From the NCBI RefSeq assembly GCF_003438995.1, contig NZ_QSUN01000005.1:124001-188000 (forward strand): a DNA stretch of 64,000 nt. The letters run 5' to 3'. Position numbers and translations under genes: made by a program. Positions 1 to 8,801 of the stretch are shown piece after piece; within the stretch, counting starts at the first letter, position 1, and the number at the start of each line of letters is the position of its first letter. The notes under the pieces are model-generated. The model did no database searches, was not told the DNA's origin, and saw only the letters and a list, made by a program, of their open reading frames with translations. This DNA is from Bacteroides sp. OM05-12. GTDB taxonomy: Bacteria; Bacteroidota; Bacteroidia; Bacteroidales; Bacteroidaceae.

Positions 1-330
1 GAGGAACGTAAACTAGTTCGGCATGAAGTCGGTCACTGTCCGGCTGGCAGATTGGTCTTGTGGGATAAAGAAACGCAAAAGGTTTTTGAACCACCTTTTG
101 ATCCTTCCATCGGTATTATAGAAGATCCGGGAATAAAAGTGAGCGGACCCATTTGGGTAAAAGGTGGAATCCGTATTGAGGGAGCTGATGGGAAAAGTTA
201 TGAGATTAGGAACAGGGTTACTCTATGTCGTTGCGGACAATCATCTAATAAACCTTTCTGTGACGGTACGCATGCGAGTATGCATTTTCATGACGGACTG
301 CCTTTAGAGAAGGGGAAGGGAGAATGGTAG
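1..330 (+). CDS. CDGSH iron-sulfur protein, 5' end outside window
   Basis: The reading frame is open from base 1, so the gene starts upstream of the window. A TTG inside the frame at 52 is probably not the start. The C-terminal part carries CRCGQSSNKPFCDGTH, which is the CDGSH-type motif whose three Cys and one His bind a [2Fe-2S] cluster. The upstream part (HCPAGRLVLWDK, then PPFDPSIG) resembles the mono-cluster Fer4_19/YjdI-like segment often fused to CDGSH in Bacteroidetes; that assignment is inference. The role is electron transfer or cluster handling in the cytoplasm, with no known partner here. A hairpin terminator follows at 380-416. Confidence 0.85.
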   Translation, partial: EERKLVRHEVGHCPAGRLVLWDKETQKVFEPPFDPSIGIIEDPGIKVSGPIWVKGGIRIEGADGKSYEIRNRVTLCRCGQSSNKPFCDGTHASMHFHDGLPLEKGKGEW

Positions 331-379
331 CATTTGTTTTTGTGTGATAAGTAAAAAGATAGATATTTATTTGATTAAG

Positions 380-416
380 GAGACTGATTCGAAAATAGAT
401 TCAGTCTCTTTTTTAT
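380..416 (+). terminator. Rho-independent terminator
   Basis: Stem GAGACTGA (380-387) pairs with TCAGTCTC (401-408) and is followed by a T-rich run. It lies 50 bases after the CDGSH gene stop. Confidence 0.8.
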
Positions 417-435
417 TTTATGTTTGGAAAAGTCG

Positions 436-443
436 TATATTTG
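436..443 (+). promoter_or_regulatory. Promoter -7 element of Crp/Fnr gene
   Basis: TATATTTG matches the Bacteroidetes -7 consensus TAnnTTTG. Transcription would begin near 450, which favours the ATG at 468 over the one at 420. No clear TTTG sits at -33. Confidence 0.45.
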
Positions 444-467
444 GCAAATGTTAAAACAGTGGTTTAC

Positions 468-1049
468 ATGGAAACAAACAAATCTATCGCAAAAAGGATA
501 ATAGAATCATATTCATTATCATTCAATAATGAGATAACATCTCGGTTGGCTGATATTGTGTATTCGCGAGAATTGGGTAGGGGAGAGCTATTTCTTGATG
601 AAGGCCAGGTAAGTAAAAGCATGGGATATGTGGAAAAGGGAATTGTACGTCAGTTCTATTATAAAAATGGTAAGGATTTGACGGAGCACTTTTCTTCGGA
701 AAACAGATTGTTTATTTGTATTGAAAGTTTTTTGAAACAAGAACCTACCCGTTTGATGGCGGAGGCTTTAGAACCGGCATTAGTGTGGGGTATTCCGCAT
801 GATGCTTTTTTTCAACTGGTATCCGATAGTCCGGAAATGGCATTGCTTTATCGCAAGATGTTGGAACATTCGCTGATTGAATCTCAGGTTAAGGCTGATA
901 TGTTTCGTTTTGAAACGGCTCATGACCGTTATGAGAAGTTTTTAAAGTTGTTTCCTGAGCCGGCAAAAAGGGCTCCTTTAATACATATTGCTTCTTTCTT
1001 ACAAATGACTCCGGAGACATTGAGTCGTGTTCGTGCCGGTTTACTTTGA
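468..1049 (+). CDS. Crp/Fnr family transcriptional regulator
   Basis: Residues about 25-120 of this 193-residue protein form a cyclic-nucleotide-binding-type beta barrel (GELFLDEGQVSKSMGYVEKG, then an ENRLFICIESF segment). The C-terminus ends in a short winged-helix HTH (IASFLQMTPETLSRVRAGLL). This arrangement is common in Bacteroides Crp/Fnr paralogues, which lack the classic cAMP-contact residues, so the ligand is unknown. An in-frame ATG exists at 420, but a -7 box at 436-443 would place the transcript start downstream of it, so I chose 468. The gene stands alone, with a terminator about 107 bases downstream. Its target is unknown. Confidence 0.8.
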   Translation: METNKSIAKRIIESYSLSFNNEITSRLADIVYSRELGRGELFLDEGQVSKSMGYVEKGIVRQFYYKNGKDLTEHFSSENRLFICIESFLKQEPTRLMAEALEPALVWGIPHDAFFQLVSDSPEMALLYRKMLEHSLIESQVKADMFRFETAHDRYEKFLKLFPEPAKRAPLIHIASFLQMTPETLSRVRAGLL

Positions 1050-1155
1050 TTTTTTGATATATGTCAAGCTCTCTTTTGAGGATAAAACTTACTTTTGTGA
1101 TGCGATAGAGTTAAGTTTTAGTTTTCATAGGTAGATGTTTGATTTTGAAGTTAAG

Positions 1156-1182
1156 AGGCAACGTTTTAGCGTTGTCTTTTTT
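1156..1182 (+). terminator. Rho-independent terminator
   Basis: Stem AGGCAACG (1156-1163) and CGTTGTCT (1170-1177) has a 6-nt loop and one mismatch, followed by a run of T. It serves the Crp/Fnr transcript or a short RNA starting near 1104. Confidence 0.7.
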
Positions 1183-1188
1183 CTTTTG

Positions 1189-2657
1189 CTATTGAAAATG
1201 GTAGCTCATGCCAAGGCGGGTTTCGAATGTGCGATAGCTGATGTCTTTATAGGCTGAATAATGAGTTTGTCTCAAATAGTAGTTTGCTTCGACGTTCGCT
1301 TTTATATGTTTTGTAATATTAAGTTTAATTGTTGGATTAATGACTGTAAGCATCGTGTTTCCTTTGTCTCCTTGTGCATTTAAGTAGAGGGGATCTATGT
1401 GCTCAAGATCCTTTCCTTCATATCCTTTCCATGTGAAAAGGTGGAAATGGTGCAGATTCAGAATAAAATCACCATAGCGCCCGAAATCAATCTTAGTTCT
1501 GTTTTTGATACTGAATCCACTTCCCATATTATAGTTCCGGTCGATTACATTGTAATAATCAGTGAGACTTCCACCCAATAAAATACCGTTTACGAATACT
1601 CCTTGTTCTACTTTCACGAAGTTGTTAACCACTGGAAATTTATAGATCATGCCTGGACCGAAACTGGCGGCTTCTGATATTTTAAAAGGGATTTTGCTGG
1701 TATTGTCAATTACGGCTTCCGAATCGAAATAATTGAAATGTTGAAAAATTCCGAATAGCATTTCCATTCCGGTAGTAGTTTTAAGAGGTTTTCCCCACAA
1801 CTTAGCCATAAGATTTACTTCGCTGATGATAGGTTGGTTTCCTGTAATGTTGAATAATGCGTCCAGCATAAAATGATCGTATGGAGCTGTTTCTTCCTTA
1901 CTGAATGCATCTCCATAATTTAAATTCATTTCTATATAAGCAGTATGTTCCCCTTTAAATAAGAAATTGTCATCGGCAAGATAACGATCTCCTGTTCCGA
2001 TAGAAAAGTCAACGGGAAGCCTTTCGAAGTTATGATATTTATAATGTGTCGTTTTATGCTTCCACATATATCTCCGGTAATGAGTCGGTTAAATCCTCTG
2101 ACCGGTGAAGTTACGAATCCTACAACTTCTCTCCATGCGCGACTGAATCCGTACTTCGAATCGTCCAATACCAATAAAGACATACGGTTAGTGACTTCTC
2201 CCAATGCAATACCGCTGATGGTGGTTGCTATCAAATCATTAATGGCAGGCGGTTCTATTTCAGCAAAAAATTCCCAAGTTAAACTACCTGCAAATGAATA
2301 GGGTGCCGATTGCCAGAAATTCAGGCCATTGCTTCTTGCTGTATTAAAATATAAACTTCCGTGATATGGATGTGCAAATAAGTTGGTGGAAAATTGATCG
2401 TTATCCCAAACAAAACCGGTCTTAAAATTTCTTTTTATTGTCTTAAAGTTTATTCGAGCAAAATCTTCGTTCATGGCAAAGCGGTCAAATCCCCATACGA
2501 GTACATTCAAACCGATTGTTTCAAAGCCTGCGCGCCATGGATGTTTCTTTATTTGATAAGTGCTGTCATTATATACATAAGCAGAAGCGGGCAATTGAGC
2601 GTTCAATTCTATTACCGTGGATAGTATGATGATAAAACAACATAGTATCTTTCTCAT
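1189..2657 (-). pseudogene. DUF3943 outer-membrane-type protein, frameshifted
   Basis: Two overlapping minus-strand frames are halves of one DUF3943 protein of about 488 residues. The N-terminal half begins at 2657 with a signal peptide (MRKILCCFIIILSTVIELNAQ) and reads through GFNRLITGD. The C-terminal half resumes as MWKHKTTHYKYHNF at 2067 and ends at 1189 in a terminal aromatic typical of an outer-membrane beta barrel. The frames are joined by an ATATAT tract at about 2066-2071, where removing two bases restores a continuous protein. This is therefore a 2-bp slippage, either a true pseudogene, a phase-variable gene or a sequencing error. It lies 15 bases after LA_2272-like gene 2673-4058 and is probably co-transcribed with it. 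Function is unknown. Confidence 0.8.
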
Positions 2658-2672
2658 AGATTGAGTCTTTTA

Positions 2673-4058
2673 TTAGAACAGCACAATACCGAATTCAATG
2701 ATGGGTTTCTTCTCATACATTTTGTTTTTATCATAATAACGGGTAACTCCGTAACCTCCTGAGGCGAAAAGACCGAATTTCTTTGTAAAATGATATTCCA
2801 AGTTAACCCGTGCCTGAAGTGAATACATTCGTTCCGGAGTATTGTCGTCTTTGTTTTCAAAGTTCTCAATATGATAATAGCCTAAATCACCGCTAAGGCG
2901 GAGGTTCTTTACGATTTCCCAATGAAGTCCGGCGCGGTAAAAGAGTGCTCCTGAAAATTTGTCGTCAAGATGTAGATAGGGAGTTCCCATGCCAAGCATC
3001 GTATATGTCAATTTGTTCTGGAAGCGGACAGCGGCATTAAACTTTGCTGCATTTCCACCATATACTAACATTTGTATCCGAGTTTTTGGGTTGACATTAA
3101 CGAGACCGATTTTAATGGTAGATGTGTCTTTACTATGATTAATGAGTCCTATTTGTACCCCTTTTACTTCTCCACCACAGATATTCAGTAAGCCTATTTG
3201 TGTTCCTTTCACTTTCGTTGCATAGTTTCCCAAACCGATTTGTGCTCCTCCCATTCCTTGCATACAAATATTGGCTAGTGGGGCTATTTGTACTCCCTTA
3301 TCCATCTTCATTGCGATGTTTACCGCTGCACAGGTTTGCAGACCGGTCATTTCTGCTGCAACAATGTTACTGACACCGGCTATCTGTAGGCCTTTTAAGT
3401 TGACACTTACATTGCCCAATGCAGAGATTTGAGCCCCTATCGCATCATTTCCGCTAACATTTAATAAGGAGGAAATTTGTACTCCTTTTAAATCACGGGC
3501 ATTTACATTCATTAATCCGGAAACAGCAAGACCTTTTTTATCTCTTCCCGAGATCCCTGCCAGTCCTGTTATTGATATTCCTTTTGTATCTTCACCTGCT
3601 ACATTTATTAATCCTCCCAATACCAATCCTTGCATAGATTTACCCGTAACGTTTAACCCTCCGGTAAATATTAGTCCATTAGCGTTATTTCCTGTAAGGT
3701 TGATTAATCCGGATGTTGCTATTCCATTCGTATTGTAACCGTTAATGTTTGTAATACCTGCCAATTGAACACCGTTCATCGTTTGTCCGGCTATATTTGC
3801 CAAACCGGAAATCTGCGCACCGCTTACTTTTGTCTTTGCTGTACTTGATATCAAATTTATACCTACTCCTTTTACTTGGTATATATTTGTTAGTAGCCCT
3901 AGGTTAAAATAAGCTGTTTTAGTAGAATCATTGATAGATTTCCCTATATTTAATGATACGTTCGGAGATTTGCGCTTTTTCTTTGGTTGCGCTGAAGCTG
4001 GTAAACTTAATGTAATACAGAATAGTATTAGAGTGATATTTTGAAAATTTAGTCTCAT
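2673..4058 (-). CDS. LA_2272/LA_2273-type surface repeat protein
   Basis: A signal peptide (ending about residue 23, LPASAQ) is followed by roughly fifteen degenerate repeats of about 21 residues, between about residues 50 and 320. Each resembles NxxGxxxKGxQIxGLxNV, for example KGLAVSGLMNVNARDLKGVQ. The last 130 residues form a beta-rich segment ending in a terminal phenylalanine (IIEFGIVLF), consistent with an outer-membrane barrel. The family is known from Leptospira and Bacteroidetes, without an established function. It is the first gene of a two-gene unit with the frameshifted DUF3943 gene. Repeat number might vary between strains. Confidence 0.75.
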   Translation of the reverse strand: MRLNFQNITLILFCITLSLPASAQPKKKRKSPNVSLNIGKSINDSTKTAYFNLGLLTNIYQVKGVGINLISSTAKTKVSGAQISGLANIAGQTMNGVQLAGITNINGYNTNGIATSGLINLTGNNANGLIFTGGLNVTGKSMQGLVLGGLINVAGEDTKGISITGLAGISGRDKKGLAVSGLMNVNARDLKGVQISSLLNVSGNDAIGAQISALGNVSVNLKGLQIAGVSNIVAAEMTGLQTCAAVNIAMKMDKGVQIAPLANICMQGMGGAQIGLGNYATKVKGTQIGLLNICGGEVKGVQIGLINHSKDTSTIKIGLVNVNPKTRIQMLVYGGNAAKFNAAVRFQNKLTYTMLGMGTPYLHLDDKFSGALFYRAGLHWEIVKNLRLSGDLGYYHIENFENKDDNTPERMYSLQARVNLEYHFTKKFGLFASGGYGVTRYYDKNKMYEKKPIIEFGIVLF

Positions 4059-4193
4059 ACAGATCCTTTATTTAACAATGAGAGTACAATATTAGCTATT
4101 TTTACTCAATTCTTCCGCAATATTTGTAATTAATGGTTCGCGTTAAATAAGATTTTGTTTAGTTAACAATATAGAGGGGTATACAAAAACAAT

Positions 4194-4225
4194 CGCCTCT
4201 ACATGATAATAGTCATATAGAGGCG
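4194..4225 (-). terminator. Terminator of acyl-CoA ligase gene
   Basis: Arms CGCCTCTA (4194-4201) and TAGAGGCG (4218-4225) form the stem. On the minus strand a T-rich stretch (plus-strand ACAAAAACAA) follows. Confidence 0.75.
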
Positions 4226-4245
4226 AACAATGTATGTTTTTGATT

Positions 4246-5904
4246 TTATCCTTTAGCTTCCTGATATAAGAAACGTTTAATGCTCTTTTTAGGAGTCTTT
4301 TCAAACTCTTCCGGATAAATCTTTATTTTGGCTATTTGCGAATAAGCCGGAAGTTCACCATTTAACGCAACACGGTTTTCTTCCATAGTTCGTTCTATGT
4401 CTTCATTAGTCAGTCCGTGAGCAAATGCATCGTCAAAGTCCGGATATATTAATCCTACCAGCTTTTCATTCTGCTGTACAACAATACTTTCTGCCACGTA
4501 AGGCATATTATTAAGTTTATCCTCAATCTCTTCAGGGTAAATATTCTGTCCGGATGCTCCAAGCAGCATATTCTTACTTCTGCCTTTTATGGTAATGTTA
4601 CCTTCTTCATCTATTATACCGAGGTCTCCGGTATGCATCCATCCATCTTTGTCAATAACTTGTTCGGTAGCTTCTTCATTTTTGTAGTAGCCTAGCATTA
4701 CATTAGGGCCTTTGCATACTATTTCACCGACAATGCTTTGAGGATCGGGGGACAGAACTTTAACTTCCATTCTTGGAGCTGCTTTTCCACATGAATACGG
4801 TTTAAAACGTTTCCAATCTTCGTAAGCAAGGATCGGACCGCATTCAGTCATTCCATAACCTACGGTGTAGGGGAAGTCTATCATTTTGAGGAACGTCTCT
4901 ACATCATGGTTGAATGCTGCTCCGCCGACAATAATTACTTCAAAGTTACCTCCGAAGCTATTAATAATCTGTTCGCGTATAGTTGATTTGATTTTATCAT
5001 TGACAATCGGAACCTTTAATAACAGTTTCATTGCCGGAGTCTCCAACTTTGGCAACACATTCTTCTTGATTATTTTCTCAATGATTAATGGAACTGATAT
5101 AATAAGGTTGGGTTTGATTTCAGCGAAAGCCTGGAAGATAATCTTTGGACTCGGCATACGTGTCAGGAAGTATATATGGCAACCAGCAGAGAACTCATAC
5201 AAGAATTCGAAAGCCATTCCATACATGTGTGCCATTGGCAACATGGAGACTAATTTATCTCCGGGTTTCATGGATAGCACTTCAAATGCGAACTTAGTAT
5301 TTGACCAAAGGCTGCTATAAGGAAGCATTACTCCTTTGGAATAGCTGGTTGTTCCCGATGTGTAGTTTATTACAGCGAGTTCTCTCGGTTGGTCTTTGTG
5401 GTAATTGATGTGTTCTGTGCGGAAATTCTTTGGATATTTCTGTCCGAACAGTTCATTCAAGTGTTCACGGGCATGAGTTAGCTTTTCAGAGCGCGACACC
5501 AATAAGGTGAAGTCATTCATTAAAATAACCCCTTCCAATAACGGCATTGCTGATTCATTCAGGTTTTCCCAAACCACATCACCAACAAAAAGTAATTTGG
5601 CTTCCGAGTGATTTACTATATTATGAACGTTGTCTGCTTTAAATTCGTGAAGGATTGGAACGGCAACCGCTCCGTAGGTTAATATGGCAAGAAAAGTAAC
5701 TCCCCAATGGGAACTATTGCGACCGCAAATAGCTATTTTATCTCCTTTTTTAATTCCACTTTCTTCAAAGATAATATGAACTTTTTCAATTTTTCTAGCG
5801 ACATCTTTGTATTGAAGAGTTGCACCTTTGTAATCGGTTAATGCATCTAAATCCCAATTATTTTTGATACTTTCTTCAATGTAAGCAATAAAACTTTGTT
5901 CCAT
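4246..5904 (-). CDS. AMP-binding long-chain fatty acid-CoA ligase
   Basis: This ANL-superfamily adenylating enzyme should activate a fatty acid with ATP and load it onto CoA in the cytoplasm. The P-loop-like motif NYTSGTTSYSKGVML lies near residue 180, GYGMTECGP near 345 and TGDLG near 425, followed by the hinge KGRSKNMLLGASGQNIYP. The C-terminal domain ends with TPKKSIKRFLY, which supplies the catalytic lysine. Its 552 residues fit the Bacteroides FadD-like group. It is monocistronic, with its own promoter at 5934-5964 and terminator at 4194-4225. Substrate chain length cannot be read from the sequence. Confidence 0.88.
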   Translation of the reverse strand: MEQSFIAYIEESIKNNWDLDALTDYKGATLQYKDVARKIEKVHIIFEESGIKKGDKIAICGRNSSHWGVTFLAILTYGAVAVPILHEFKADNVHNIVNHSEAKLLFVGDVVWENLNESAMPLLEGVILMNDFTLLVSRSEKLTHAREHLNELFGQKYPKNFRTEHINYHKDQPRELAVINYTSGTTSYSKGVMLPYSSLWSNTKFAFEVLSMKPGDKLVSMLPMAHMYGMAFEFLYEFSAGCHIYFLTRMPSPKIIFQAFAEIKPNLIISVPLIIEKIIKKNVLPKLETPAMKLLLKVPIVNDKIKSTIREQIINSFGGNFEVIIVGGAAFNHDVETFLKMIDFPYTVGYGMTECGPILAYEDWKRFKPYSCGKAAPRMEVKVLSPDPQSIVGEIVCKGPNVMLGYYKNEEATEQVIDKDGWMHTGDLGIIDEEGNITIKGRSKNMLLGASGQNIYPEEIEDKLNNMPYVAESIVVQQNEKLVGLIYPDFDDAFAHGLTNEDIERTMEENRVALNGELPAYSQIAKIKIYPEEFEKTPKKSIKRFLYQEAKG

Positions 5905-5933
5905 GGTTTTTGCACATTCGTTTTTAGATTGTG

Positions 5934-5964
5934 CAAATATATACCTTTACCTTTACTTTGCAAA
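5934..5964 (-). promoter_or_regulatory. Promoter of acyl-CoA ligase gene
   Basis: On the minus strand TTTG (plus 5961-5964) and TATATTTG (plus 5934-5941) are separated by 19 bases. This is a near-ideal Bacteroidetes promoter about 30 bases before the start codon. Confidence 0.75.
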
Positions 5965-5968
5965 TAAA

Positions 5969-6010
5969 AAGGAAGAGAAAATGCCATCAATAGCATTTTT
6001 TCTTCCTTAG
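5969..6010 (-). terminator. Terminator of M6 protease gene
   Basis: AAGGAAGAgAAAATGC and GCATTTTtTCTTCCTT pair across a short CATCAATA loop. On the minus strand a T-rich stretch follows. It lies 25 bases past the protease stop. Confidence 0.75.
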
Positions 6011-6034
6011 TATTATGATCAGTTAATTTAAAGA

Positions 6035-8656
6035 TTATTTGCCCGAAACTACTACTTTGACGGATTGATTACCTATTCGAACAATATAAATTCCATTTGC
6101 TGCAGTAATATGGTTTTCTCCGTTTTCTGTAACAATACTATTTCTCAATACTCCGTCGATGGAATAAACCTGAACTAGTTTACCAACTTCTGTAGAAACG
6201 ATGATTTCATTATCATTTGTATAAACTAACTTGGCTACTTCTAGCGGATCACATGAGATGCCGGTAGCCATACTCAAATCTACTTTGATTGTATTAGAGA
6301 ATGTAGATTCCTTATTTTCTTTGTTTGCCTTGACACGGTATGTATAAGTGGCATTCTCTTCTAGTCCTGTAACTTGATAAGATGTTTCTGATGTGGTGAA
6401 TGTCATATCTTCTTCAGAAGCTGCTTTAGCAATAGATGTTTTTTGCTTTTTGATTAACTTGGATTTATCAGTTTTAGTTACGAGGCGTTTGATGTTTTGT
6501 GCATCCAATGGCATACTTATATCTCCTGAATAGATGGTTATGTCATCGATATATACACGAGGTTTTGTTCCATCTGTTTCCAGTTGGATATATGAGGTAG
6601 CATCACCGCCATTCAAAACTGCATAATACTTTTCTAATTTATCTGTTAGTTCTGTTTCTGCTTCGTCAATAAGTTCTTCCTCATCCATATTGGCTAGTCC
6701 GATAAATAATGTGGGAGTATTATCTTTTGAGTTGAATTTTCCAGCAGTGATTACTACGGTTACCGCTTCATTACCTGAAAGGTCGTAATTAGGTGTTAAT
6801 AGATATCCTGCATTTTTGGCTGTACCGATTCTGCATTGATCTTTTTTACTCTCATTATTGCTACTATAAATGTAATCTCCTTCCCATCCGGGTTCTTTAG
6901 TATATAAATCCAAGTCAGTAACTTCTGCGTCTTTATTAAGTGTTGCAAATCCGGAGAAATCTTCATCCATAATGAGCTCTCCTTCCATCACTTGTTTAGC
7001 TTTTGTTACTACTAAGGTGTAAGACTCTGCATCTTCTACTGCCTCCCAGTTTGCAATAAAACTTGTTGTCGTAAGATTGCTGGCTGCTTGAGCAATAGGA
7101 GTCTCAATAGAACCTTCCATGAAATCAAAAGAAATTATTTCATCGTTTTCTTTGATATTCGTGATAGGGGTAGTTAATGGTGTTCCTGTAAATACTTTAA
7201 ATGATAGAATAGAAGTGGTTTTCACAGTACCGGGATAAGGATCTCCTTCCAAGCTTCTTGTACTCAATGAACCATCTGCCGGAAGAATTGTCATACGTTG
7301 ATGGCTTGTTGTATTATTGACCGTATTGCCGTTCCAAGCATTTGCATTATAGTCTACATGGATTGCAAGCATACCATGACCTGCCATTGCTGAATCCCAT
7401 CCTGTCTGTTGCCTGTTCTCCAATAGATAATATTCATTTTTATTCGCACTATTAACAATCCGGTATGCTTGTCCGTCATCTGTATTCAGTGCATTCAGTT
7501 TGATAGAAGCCGGAGTGTCTAATGTTGTAATATCCATCCATCCCATAAATTCGCGTTCGTAAGATGTATATCCACATGGAGTGTGCCCATCATCATTATA
7601 TGAACCATAGTCCATAAGGCTCCATGCATTCATTCCAAAGTTATTTCCCACTGTATCATAGAAATCTGGTAGACCTAAGCAATGGCTGAATTCATGGCAG
7701 AAAGTACCGATACCATCTATTTCGTTACCATACAGTTCATTATTACATGCATATTTATCTATTTTTATACCTTTGGAAGAATCAATAGTGACAGCACCGC
7801 CTAATGCGCTTGATAACTCCCATTGGTGAGGCCAAATACTATTCGCTTCATTACTTGATGCTTCTCCCACTCCTGCATAAATAGTATAGACTACATCGAC
7901 TGTTTTGTCTCCATCGTTATCATATACAGAAAAATCAGGAATTAATCCTTCATTTTTAGCTATTTCGCATGCTTCTTTAATCATTTCTCCCGGACGTACA
8001 TCATCGCCATTGCGGTTATTTGCTCCATAGTATGCTCTATCGTTGCTTAGAGTTACAGGACCGATTACATCAAATTGAGGATCAAATTTACCTCTGGACT
8101 GTGCTATGAAATAATCTCTGACGCTTCCGTGATCTCTTCCGTCTGTATAATCTTTTTGGCTTATCCTTTTTGTATATTGTGCTTTAGTTTGGTTTCCCTC
8201 ACTAAACTTAATATCATCATATTGTATAAGTAAGACGAGAATTCTAGGGGTTCCGTTATTCGGTACTTCCTTTACTTTGAGTGGACTGTTTCTTTTATTA
8301 CTTTTAGCGAATCTGGAAGTAATTTTTTCTCTTATATCCTGATCGTTTAACTGATTAATGAAGTTTGTATCTATTGTTTTACGATTATCTTTGTTATGCG
8401 CAAGAATAGATGATGCTTCTACAATTCCATTATTATTAATAGTTGCGTAATAAAAATGTCCGTCTTCTCCTTTGCTTACCATTACTCCGTCTGTTGTAGC
8501 ATAATAATGGAAATGCTCGTCACCTTGTAATACTACCGTAACAGTAGTACCGTCAGGTTGTGTAAATGTCATTGGAGTTCGTTTAGCCGGGATAGCCCAT
8601 AATATAGAGGTACCCAAGCATAGAAATAATGTAAATGCTGTTAGAAATCTTTTCAT
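6035..8656 (-). CDS. Secreted M6 family metalloprotease
   Basis: The protein is 873 residues with a signal peptide (MKRFLTAFTLFLCLGTSILWA). The zinc site HEFSHCLGLPD at residues 321-331 is the HExxHxxGxxD signature of M6 (immune inhibitor A-like) peptidases, with a Met-turn at AWSLMDYG (about 348). An acidic loop YDNDGDKTVD near 245 may bind calcium. Fibronectin-III-like segments flank a lectin-like stretch at about 540-790. The last 80 residues resemble a T9SS type A sorting domain (GIYIVRIGNQSVKVVV). Bacteroides generally lack a full type IX system, so how the protein is exported or retained is unclear. It is a single-gene unit. Confidence 0.88.
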   Translation of the reverse strand: MKRFLTAFTLFLCLGTSILWAIPAKRTPMTFTQPDGTTVTVVLQGDEHFHYYATTDGVMVSKGEDGHFYYATINNNGIVEASSILAHNKDNRKTIDTNFINQLNDQDIREKITSRFAKSNKRNSPLKVKEVPNNGTPRILVLLIQYDDIKFSEGNQTKAQYTKRISQKDYTDGRDHGSVRDYFIAQSRGKFDPQFDVIGPVTLSNDRAYYGANNRNGDDVRPGEMIKEACEIAKNEGLIPDFSVYDNDGDKTVDVVYTIYAGVGEASSNEANSIWPHQWELSSALGGAVTIDSSKGIKIDKYACNNELYGNEIDGIGTFCHEFSHCLGLPDFYDTVGNNFGMNAWSLMDYGSYNDDGHTPCGYTSYEREFMGWMDITTLDTPASIKLNALNTDDGQAYRIVNSANKNEYYLLENRQQTGWDSAMAGHGMLAIHVDYNANAWNGNTVNNTTSHQRMTILPADGSLSTRSLEGDPYPGTVKTTSILSFKVFTGTPLTTPITNIKENDEIISFDFMEGSIETPIAQAASNLTTTSFIANWEAVEDAESYTLVVTKAKQVMEGELIMDEDFSGFATLNKDAEVTDLDLYTKEPGWEGDYIYSSNNESKKDQCRIGTAKNAGYLLTPNYDLSGNEAVTVVITAGKFNSKDNTPTLFIGLANMDEEELIDEAETELTDKLEKYYAVLNGGDATSYIQLETDGTKPRVYIDDITIYSGDISMPLDAQNIKRLVTKTDKSKLIKKQKTSIAKAASEEDMTFTTSETSYQVTGLEENATYTYRVKANKENKESTFSNTIKVDLSMATGISCDPLEVAKLVYTNDNEIIVSTEVGKLVQVYSIDGVLRNSIVTENGENHITAANGIYIVRIGNQSVKVVVSGK

Positions 8657-8730
8657 ATGTTTTAATTTTAGAATCGAATATGCAAATTAAGTAATTTAAA
8701 TTATATTTTAAGACAAAAGGGCAAAAAAAT

Positions 8731-8767
8731 AGACGCCTATTAGTTTTTTTAATATAAATAGGCGTCT
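8731..8767. terminator. Bidirectional hairpin terminator
   Basis: AGACGCCTATT and AATAGGCGTCT form an 11-bp perfect stem with A-runs on the left and T-runs on the right. It ends the DUF4494/YggS/DHOD-like operon on the minus strand. Confidence 0.8.
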
Positions 8768-8801
8768 TTTATCTATGAGTTCTTGACTCTGAACTTACTT
8801 T

